In this document: positions 59,601 through 64,000 of the stretch, in pieces
Layout: each line of letters opens with the position of its first letter
Numbering within the stretch: position 1 is the stretch's first letter
Source: Acholeplasmataceae bacterium
Lineage (GTDB): Bacteria; Bacillota_I; Bacilli_A; Acholeplasmatales; Acholeplasmataceae
Length of the DNA: 64,000 nt
NCBI GenBank assembly: GCA_007692425.1
Contig: RECG01000006.1
Coordinates: forward strand, 89,288-153,287
Direction: 5' to 3'
Position numbers and translations under genes: made by a program
Notes under the pieces: model-generated
Seen by the model: only the letters and a program-made list of their open reading frames with translations
Databases searched by the model: none
Told to the model about the DNA's origin: nothing

Positions 59601-62600
59601 GCCGCCGATTATGCCAACGACCAGCTTGAAGCCTTGGGTCTCGCCGTGGTCCTGCAACCTGATGCCCTGAACGTGCCCGCCATCGCGCTTGATGAGAACG
59701 GGCGGATCAAACGCTCTGAAGTTCATGCCTTGCTGGCCGCTTTCAACGAGCTCAACCTTGGAAGCTTCGATGAATTTGAAAACTTCACCGACCTGGGCTA
59801 TGTGTATGACAAGATCTACAACACGACCTTTGTCGAAAAGCTGCTTGTGTCCAAGTGGGTCCATGTCAGCCTGAGCAAGGTCTTCACCGACGAGAACATC
59901 CTGAATGAACTGGCCGGACAGGCTTCGGCCTACCTGGAACTGTACACCGGTGTCGATCCCGAACTGTCGGGCGGCGACCTTGACTTCACACAAGCCAAGT
60001 ATGGCCTGTTCTATCATGATGCCGAAACCGATGAACTTTTGATCAAGCCGATCGAAGTCAAGCATTTCCTGCTGGCTTTAACGCGCATCGACTGGCTGAA
60101 CCAGACCTATGCCTCCGACCTCAGCGTCGTGGCCGACATCGTTGACATGCTGCTCGCCAGCGGCAACGACGGCATCCGCAACATCGACTTCATGCTTGAA
60201 TCGAACATGCTGCTTGCCATCTTTGACAAACTGTTGAACCTTGAAACCGACGAACTCGGTCTCAAGGATTACTACACTGCGGTGTTGAACAGGTTCTTGC
60301 CTGAGTTTGGTCTTGACATCGAGCTTGGCGGCAACGCCCTTGCCCTGAGGGGCATCAGCGGAGCCGACGGCGTGCTCAAGGCCTCTGAAATCACCGCCAT
60401 TCTGACCATCGTCGACCTGTTGAAGCTTGACCAACCGTTCACCGCTGACATCGTCTTCGACTTCGTCGGCGTCGATGCCAACAACAACGGTGTTGAAGAC
60501 TTCATCGACCTGTTCGCTTCGAACATCGTCCTCAGCATCCTCACCAACGCGCTCAGCGAACCAGGCATCCTTGACTTGGCGAAGGATCAGCTCGAGCAGG
60601 TGATCGACAGCTTCGCCCTGATCAGCGATTATACGTTCGATCTTGATGCGTTCCTGGCGGTTCCCGCCCTCATCGTCGATGCCGAAGGCAATTTCGATTA
60701 CATGGATCTCAGACGCATCTTTGTCACGCTCGAACAACTGGGCATCCAATCAATCAATGATTTCGACAGCATCGGACTTGACGCGCTGTTCATCCTGATC
60801 GAATCGCAAGAGGAAGGACTCAACGGCCTCGAGAATGTCGCTCACTCCAAACTTGTCCGTTATCTTGTCGATGCGATGCTGAAGCAAGACGTGCTCTCTG
60901 ACATCATCGTCGATCTTGCCGAAGAATTCGCCGGCATCAACTTGGCCGCTTTCGAAGTCACATTCGATGCGTTCGATGATGCCGACGGCAGACTTGCGTA
61001 TGATCATTTCTATGAACTGCTTGTCGCATTGGCGGCGGTCAACACCAATGACATCACCGAAGGCGTCATCCGCCTTGGCATCCTGTATGAATTGCTCGAT
61101 GAGCCGTTCACCCTGGTTCCGGGCGACCGTCTTTCCCATGTGTACAATTCCGATATTATCACGCACATCCTGCGTGAAGCGGTGGAAAGCACCGGCCTTC
61201 AGAACTTCCTGGTCGACCTGGTCAATGACAACCTTGAAGACCTGGTCCAAAGCCTGGACAACCGTCTGACGGTCCGCGCCCTGACGCGCGAAGATCTCGG
61301 TTTGACATTCGCCCTCTTTGATGAGCCGGCGATGCGTGAGCTGATCCTGGCCGTTCAAGGCACAGGTGTGGTCACCATTCCGGAAATTCTCAGTTTGACG
61401 AACCTTGACCTGATCGCCGAACAACTCCATTTCGTCACCACCGCATCCAAAGTCATGCCGTTGCTTGAAGCACCGCTGGTCCATCATGTGATCAGCACGG
61501 TCCTCCTGCTGGATATCATTCCGGATGTTGGTGCACAATACATCAACCTGCTGGCTGCTGACTTTGGCATTGAAATCGAATCTGATCTCCTTGTCCTCAG
61601 TGAGAAGCTGCTGGATGAAGAAGGCATGGTCGCGGTCGAGCATATCTTTGATGCGCTCGTGGCAGCCTATGCCGCCATCACCACCGGCACCGCCTTTACA
61701 CCTGAATACTTGAGAAACCTTGAAGGCATGACCACCATTGCCGGCATCACCCGGCAACGGATTGATTTCATCCTGGCCTCCGACTTCCTGATGACCTATG
61801 TCGATCGCTTGATCCTGGATGAAGGCGTGAAGGAAATCGCCGCTGATCTGTTAAGCGAACAACTCAGAGCCCAAGGCCTCGATGTCACCATCAATCCTGA
61901 ATTGCTGAATGTGCCGATGGCCGCCCTTGAAGAAGATGGCAGATTGAAGACCAGCGAAGTCAAGGCGATTCTCATCGCCTTCAATGAACTCAATCTGGGC
62001 AGCTTCGATGATTTCAACAACTTTGGCAACATTGATTACATCTACAGCAAGGCGAACAACACGACCTTTATCGAAAAACTCTTCGTCTCGAAGTGGATCC
62101 ATGTCTCCCTGAGCCGCGTCTTCACTGATGAGAACGTGCTTGCGGCATTGGCCGAGGGCGCTTCCACAGTGCTCCGCCAACAGTTGGGCATCGAACATGA
62201 CTTCGACGCGGAAGACTTCGACTTCACCCTTGAACAATATGACTTGTTCGTCTATGATGAAGAACTTGATGAACTTTTGATCAAGCCGATCGAAGTCAAG
62301 CGCTTTGTCGTTGCCGCCACCCGCATCAACTGGCTGACGGTCTCACTGGGAACAGGACCAGAAATTATCAACAATGCCGCTGATCTCTTGCTTGATACCG
62401 GCACCGATGGCATGCGCAACATCGACTTCATGCTTGAATCGAACATGCTCCTGGTCATTCTTGACAAGGTGCTGAACTTCGAATATAGCACACTCGGACT
62501 GGCAGATGTCGCGATTGAATTCGCCAACGGCCTGTTCGAAGACATTGCTTTCTTTGAAGGACTGGTGCTCACACCAGACATCCTTTATTATGATTCACGC

Positions 62601-64000
62601 GCGCTCGATGAGAACAACATGTTGACCAGAACAGAAATCGTGAAACTGATCGAAGCCGCATCCTTGCCGAACCTCAGACAGACCATCTATGTCGGCACCT
62701 TCTACAACCTGGTTGAATCAGGCGACTTCAGCAGACTGTTCGAATCTTATATCCTTTACAGCCTGATTTCAAACGTCTTGACCGATGAAAACATCCGTGC
62801 TTTCGGCATCGCCATGGTCAATGACATGCAGAGCCTGGCCGTGATTCCCGAATCGTTCCTTGAGTTCGATCCGATCCTCATGGACGGCAACCTGATCAAG
62901 GTCGAAGAATTCGAGAACCTGCTCATCGCCCTTGACAGCCTCGGCTTAACCACCCAGGCGGCTCTGGACAGCCTTAACCTGAATACATTCACCGGCCTTG
63001 TCGGTCGCAACATTGACGACGGCAAGGACGATCTGGATCGTCTGCTTGACTCCGGCATCATCTACATCCTGCTCGACAAGGTCCTGAAGTTTGAAGGTCT
63101 TGGTGAGTTTGTCGCCGGTATTCTGGCTGATGCGCTTGACCGCGATATCGTCTATGTTGACTTGACACCGCCAGCCATCATGCTGGGCGGACCAAGCCTT
63201 GATGCAATCGAAGTCGGACGCGTGACCAAACAAGAATTCAGAAACATCATCGTGGCACTTGATCTGCTTGACCTTCAAGCGTTGGCGGGTGGTGCCGAAT
63301 TCGGCATCGACACAATCACCGACCTTGTGGATTACAACGATCCAAACGATGACTTCACCACCGTGCTTGCATCCGATTACATCTACCTGCTCCTGGCACG
63401 TGTCTTTGAAGATGAAACAACCAGCGACGCCTTTGGTGGCTTCTTGAGCAATGCCTTCGGTGAAGATGTCGAAGTCGACCTTTCCGCACCTGAAGATGCG
63501 AAGGGCACGACCGGCATCGAAGCGGGATACATCACACGCGTTGAATTACGCAAACTGATGATTTCTGTGAAACTGCTCGGCATCACCGGCCTGCCGGATG
63601 AGGATTCGATTGATATCACGACCATCATGGATATGATCGGCCGTAACGATCTCGATCCGCTCATGGACGATTTTGAAATCTTCCTTGATTCACTCTACCT
63701 GCAAGCCAAGCTTTCAATGATTCTCCTCTCAGACGGCGTGATCGAACTGATTTCGGGCGAAGGCGCCCTGTTCGATCCGGTAGACTTCTGGTTGCCGGCC
63801 AACGCTTATTACTTCACACAAACCGACCGGATGGTCAAACTGGAGCTTTACAACCTGTTTGCCGGACTGAAGGTCTTGGGTATCGACGATCTTGAAGACT
63901 TCGACCTGGGCGTTGACACTGTCACCAGCCTGAGTGAAGCCGATATCGACGTCATCCTCGACTCTGCTTACCTCTATACGATCCTCGACTTGGTCATCAA
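50661..64000 (+). CDS. Giant CvpA-like membrane-anchored repeat protein (3' end outside window)
   Basis: At least 4,446 residues with no stop. Residues 1-200 have four membrane helices (about 9-24, 32-56, 90-120, 169-197); SRLLGGAFGAVRGFIVAFVLLL fits the CvpA (colicin V production) family, written here in part: LLGGAFGAVRGF. Positive loops (GFKRGTSK, and a Lys/Arg-rich loop at about 122-168) put the rest outside the cell. From about 200 on it is acidic, Lys-poor, apparently all-helical and free of Cys in what I translated. It is built of about 103-residue modules, each headed by a helix like KASEITAILTIVDLL. Four copies are nearly identical (612-1023); later ones form super-units of about seven modules, with EF-hand-like loops. 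Function unknown; adhesion, envelope spanning or cell contact are possibilities. Confidence 0.85.
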   Translation, partial: MPSLLLIQWGIVGFFVLIHFLIGFKRGTSKSGYYTVVSILMTIFTLWLVSLITIRWFISPEGLLNLVQNATGNGVPADLEQLFLDPNLSGFVFAMIDLVLRLLAFFLIYPLLKWVLTFAVFRTVWKRVVLKELLKRQNERISRDIEQQTSPRPAKTRKRLQLNAQSRLLGGAFGAVRGFIVAFVLLLPLLVLASFTAGLSEGSEPLANENNEMQLSIAELQNDEAIPGEFQELIDYFNQLNRGPLGSLARATNIDRLLFDMVFTTRIVTPDLPTASINFGEEFEAVFGIVSVLIEGGYLSSDFDVESISADNLDDFEQIFDYLGRSNLIAWVIPIAVKYVVENVLPEQMDGINLYDRPASAAALEAFGDIVWSEEFSRLYDVIEAVLEFASVSELMMYADNPELLAELTQAEGEALADIFRALGQLKTLTLVNIAVDYATTLEDLHEMLSWMTPEEAEAYLQDRLDFILSDVEYFVGDEGVLADIANLIAFFFDDTYDVDLSVLFDLEDNPEALLTEGFAEWLGALIDELIEIQLVMELIPLGVDIAIYNTFGEDAEYTFAEDLIEAFEDVEWDQEFTNIGDIYKEIVKLGLGVLFEDDADLYALIDELAVDHMPTLRVIVHKIFEDSQIINKTFEVAAPAVIDLAFEDDEELRDLLLTILMEDDELIISLGQEVNTILDIVETLYTFTTVSELIDMMEMDTEDQLAFIDDLLTDHMPALRVIISQVFEDSQIVSRAVNLATARVLAMVFDEEDDLYDLLMTVLIEDDELAIDLVAEFNTILDIVETLYTFTTLSELLSVMDEDTEAQLAFVDDLMTDHMAALRTIIGQIFEDSQIVSRSLDLAMGQVLRLVIDEEDELFDLLEIVLVEDDALAIDIVAEFNTILDIVETLYTFTTFSELVEVMDQDTEAQLAFADDVLVDHMAALRTIVGYIFEDSQIVTRSLDLAITQVLGLVVDEDDRFYDFIETILIENDELAIDMALEFNNILDIVESLYAFTTLSELIGVGDFETQELVEFIGRFGAIDEAEFDQLHDAVLSLQVLARMGASELQFIKDEMEIDMLYVPTTVDLGADLSTVLGLAYHVALYVNDALVVTPDYEDIDLAPLFADLEFRAYLMSTEADKHSDLILANIAYLLQTMSEDEEGIGQFLFLPDVLADADPESELWVAEINALLEAVFDLAAYFVDSPYLTLSLNGINALTEDIGAVQLGLVTQFADMAEVDAAFGGFDASMIFRSSVPAVIDGLEIELVEGFVLATPDLVIEDNMLLAGVLGETIQAVANFLHELNDTLGFATVADLTDNEDMLLFLEAYNEVSITAINTLVGADLLRGIISDALLSPDVQAFVRETVNAGVEGLTVSSDFFAFERSNGLTTQDLADLLIAIHALQITRDVIEAPDMHVFAYLATFDDAKLNTVFDARMLREIMTFVITDIGVMEFVAGMIEEQLDAALADIEMLQDMDFGDLLDVMPILEYIASIRGDDGLFDVFEIKNLIKTVNTLGLTTLYDLDNFEDIAYIHQVIATTGVVEQLFASERIHRSLSYSLTNPETHEILAELVSSVLEELTGVPHAFDPELFNLNQPKYNLFEFNTHFGWLINVADIKQLLLSATRVDWLAIPIGEQETTLDLVFALVDYFMTEDRFDVTHIDYILNSKIIMAVIDKAINLETNDYGLQEYYVSVINNMLPDFGIDFLDGVEFTDNLLAMRGISDEQGVLKASELVAILKTVQLVGLKVDFDNITLDTALGFIDTDDNENDIEDYEELFQSTILLSLITNVLGEPAVIDILRGFAEPIIDEFLASDALFNGLVIDLEPILLIPSKIVDEDGNFDYMDVRGVLVTLNRLGVGGFDNILDDLLNIPLDALYVLVEIEEDGVNGLRFLADTKTIRLIFDAALKQDGAIEWGLGLASANLGIDLNGMDLTFGTQFDDETGALSADHFYELLLALATVDINAILAEEDTLAIVLALLDEPFTHVPGDALLHLYNSAILVHLISTAIEYEALQNFAVDMLNGILEDIIAGLSPDLTVRALTAEELGISYALIDEPATRALLVAIRNTGIRSLGEALELDTIPKIVEQLNLENNRSILLNLLNAPLVKHVISTVLLNDLWSDVAAQYVNLMGADFDIEIDAELLVIDPALVGADGYLNMTHILELIVVAYVVLTVDTEFTPETLRKLEDNLRFVGVLQPRIDHILDSTILHNYIYRILTDQGMKELAADLLTAQLESLGLELTINADRFNVPPAAFENNQLKRSEVYALLGAFNELNLDSFDDFGNFMDIDYVYDVIDSTLVIEKLFSSLWVHVSVSKFFTDLAALGEIADIATAYIKLYTGIDHTITYEDLDFTEAKYGLFYHDAETEEMLLHVSEIKQFLLAGTRINWLDLEISDDLNAVTDILDLIMAEGTDNVRNIDFMLESKMLVAVLDKLLNMETDPIGLRLFYTELLNTYLPQLGIELLEDVVLSDNILTMRGVSDENGVLKASDLIAIFDALELLDIADGFAVEKLFMFIGRDANGNGVEDYEDLFASKLLLSLLTNVLFEEDLLDLAAGLIEEMLDDLLASDAMFEGLELDLHPLVRIPQQIIDAEGNFDYMDLRRIITVLELLGVTEYMTSTTPTQTMATFFDELNAIPLYALQILAEGQVNGDNGLLYIAQTKIIRALFDAAFKQEGLIDWGLEFGTDTLDIDLTTLNLVFGTQFDDENGVVSVDHLYEFLLALAAIDVKAVLDQVDSLYIVLALLDEPFSFTSGDRLSHLYNSDILVHILSEVIENPEIQNFGVDMLNDILADVVAQLSPDISVRPLTAAELGLTYDHFDQPATRALLVALRNTGIQTLSEALELDTVHKIADQLNLVNSPVKLYDVLNAPLVKHIISTVLLNDLWTDITAQYVNLLAADFGIEIDADLLVIDPALVGADGYLDMMDIVDLLVVGYVIVSLDTQFTPATLRKLEDNLLFIGKNQTQLDHILDSEILMTYVDRILLDIRFKELAADYANDQLEALGLAVVLQPDALNVPAIALDENGRIKRSEVHALLAAFNELNLGSFDEFENFTDLGYVYDKIYNTTFVEKLLVSKWVHVSLSKVFTDENILNELAGQASAYLELYTGVDPELSGGDLDFTQAKYGLFYHDAETDELLIKPIEVKHFLLALTRIDWLNQTYASDLSVVADIVDMLLASGNDGIRNIDFMLESNMLLAIFDKLLNLETDELGLKDYYTAVLNRFLPEFGLDIELGGNALALRGISGADGVLKASEITAILTIVDLLKLDQPFTADIVFDFVGVDANNNGVEDFIDLFASNIVLSILTNALSEPGILDLAKDQLEQVIDSFALISDYTFDLDAFLAVPALIVDAEGNFDYMDLRRIFVTLEQLGIQSINDFDSIGLDALFILIESQEEGLNGLENVAHSKLVRYLVDAMLKQDVLSDIIVDLAEEFAGINLAAFEVTFDAFDDADGRLAYDHFYELLVALAAVNTNDITEGVIRLGILYELLDEPFTLVPGDRLSHVYNSDIITHILREAVESTGLQNFLVDLVNDNLEDLVQSLDNRLTVRALTREDLGLTFALFDEPAMRELILAVQGTGVVTIPEILSLTNLDLIAEQLHFVTTASKVMPLLEAPLVHHVISTVLLLDIIPDVGAQYINLLAADFGIEIESDLLVLSEKLLDEEGMVAVEHIFDALVAAYAAITTGTAFTPEYLRNLEGMTTIAGITRQRIDFILASDFLMTYVDRLILDEGVKEIAADLLSEQLRAQGLDVTINPELLNVPMAALEEDGRLKTSEVKAILIAFNELNLGSFDDFNNFGNIDYIYSKANNTTFIEKLFVSKWIHVSLSRVFTDENVLAALAEGASTVLRQQLGIEHDFDAEDFDFTLEQYDLFVYDEELDELLIKPIEVKRFVVAATRINWLTVSLGTGPEIINNAADLLLDTGTDGMRNIDFMLESNMLLVILDKVLNFEYSTLGLADVAIEFANGLFEDIAFFEGLVLTPDILYYDSRALDENNMLTRTEIVKLIEAASLPNLRQTIYVGTFYNLVESGDFSRLFESYILYSLISNVLTDENIRAFGIAMVNDMQSLAVIPESFLEFDPILMDGNLIKVEEFENLLIALDSLGLTTQAALDSLNLNTFTGLVGRNIDDGKDDLDRLLDSGIIYILLDKVLKFEGLGEFVAGILADALDRDIVYVDLTPPAIMLGGPSLDAIEVGRVTKQEFRNIIVALDLLDLQALAGGAEFGIDTITDLVDYNDPNDDFTTVLASDYIYLLLARVFEDETTSDAFGGFLSNAFGEDVEVDLSAPEDAKGTTGIEAGYITRVELRKLMISVKLLGITGLPDEDSIDITTIMDMIGRNDLDPLMDDFEIFLDSLYLQAKLSMILLSDGVIELISGEGALFDPVDFWLPANAYYFTQTDRMVKLELYNLFAGLKVLGIDDLEDFDLGVDTVTSLSEADIDVILDSAYLYTILDLVI
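52494..53729 (+). repeat. Four tandem 309-bp (103-residue) repeats
   Basis: Unit starts at 52494, 52803, 53112 and 53421 are exactly 309 bp apart. Each begins DHMxALR(T/V)I, then FEDSQIV, a DEEDEL-type acidic loop and EFNTILDIVETLYTFTT. The middle units are the most alike, the fourth drifts at its end. Confidence 0.92.
55905..55940 (+). other. EF-hand-like loop 1 in the giant protein
   Basis: DDNENDIEDYEE (residues 1749-1760). Positions 1, 3, 5, 9 and 12 are acidic or Asn; position 6 is Asp instead of Gly. Confidence 0.5.
58179..58214 (+). other. EF-hand-like loop 2 in the giant protein
   Basis: DANGNGVEDYED (residues 2507-2518) fits the 12-residue calcium loop fully: D1, N3, N5, G6, V7, D9, D12. 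Confidence 0.6.
60474..60509 (+). other. EF-hand-like loop 3 in the giant protein
   Basis: DANNNGVEDFID (residues 3272-3283) again fits the calcium loop. It lies at the same place in its super-unit as loops 1 and 2; the fourth super-unit has lost it. Confidence 0.6.

Larger units (their letters stand above)
54640..63100 (+). repeat. Long super-repeats of 746-769 residues
   Basis: The landmark NIDFMLES recurs at 55593 (diverged, HIDYILNS), 57876, 60183 and 62421: spacings of 2,283, 2,307 and 2,238 bp. A second landmark, VRALTxEELG, recurs at 56730, 59034 and 61272: spacings of 2,304 and 2,238 bp. Both show the same period, so the units are large tandem duplications. The outer limits are approximate. 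Confidence 0.85.

Noticed and set aside
58932..60065. Long minus-strand reading frame (377 codons) and similar ones at 60750-61757, 60078-60749 and 54642-55307
   Set aside because: They lie antisense to the giant gene. Its heavy use of GAT, GAC, GAA, CTT and ATC codons leaves few stops on the other strand. The translations match no family and have no SD.

Overview
The window is a dense bacterial chromosome segment with Firmicutes-type gene order. It uses the standard code: Trp is TGG and TGA is a stop. Most genes are on the + strand, and many overlap by ATGA or have very short gaps. The GdpP-bL9 fusion, the rpiB-upp-atp order, recG-plsX-rnc, dnaD-nth, yycJ-rlmH and the extended -10 promoters point to Bacillota or a deep relative of the Mollicutes (Acholeplasma/Izemoplasma side). 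I infer this from memory of gene order, not from a phylogeny. Base composition looks near 50% GC by eye, high for cultured Mollicutes. I recognise no tRNA, rRNA, IS element or CRISPR array.

Layout. 1-6.8 kb: 3' part of gdpP fused to rplI, dnaB, dps (minus), then prfA-prmC-tsaC. 6.8-16.5 kb: rpiB, upp, a complete F-type ATP synthase operon (atpZ/I-like, B, E, F, H, A, G, D, C), a DUF1146 membrane protein and a CotH-like lipoprotein. 16.5-25.2 kb: an IMPACT/YigZ gene, cca, a YhaM-like nuclease, a very large PrsA-like lipoprotein, yycJ, rlmH, a HAD phosphatase and a DegV protein. 25.2-28.2 kb: pdxT-pdxS divergent from the MocR-type regulator pdxR, with a 10-bp inverted repeat between them. 28.3-34.6 kb: an aromatic amino acid operon (DAHP synthase, tyrA, aroB, aroA, chorismate mutase, aroE, aroC) preceded by a Tyr-rich leader peptide and mutually exclusive hairpins that look like a transcription attenuator. 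34.7-39.6 kb: recG, plsX, rnc, a DnaD-like gene and nth. 39.7-50.4 kb: an XRE regulator, a heterodimeric ABC exporter, an Ig-repeat surface protein, a flavodoxin and a DnaE polymerase.

From 50661 to the end of the window one frame stays open for 13,340 bases (at least 4,446 codons, no stop reached). Its N-terminus looks like a four-helix CvpA membrane domain. The rest is an acidic array of about 103-residue modules: four near-perfect 309-bp tandem copies first, then super-units of 746-769 residues made of about seven diverged modules, three of which carry an EF-hand-like loop. This giant CvpA-anchored repeat protein is the strongest candidate for something undescribed. The Tyr attenuator comes next, followed by a recurring compact promoter in which the Shine-Dalgarno sequence lies at the predicted 5' end of the mRNA (prfA, yigZ, cca, yycJ, dnaE).
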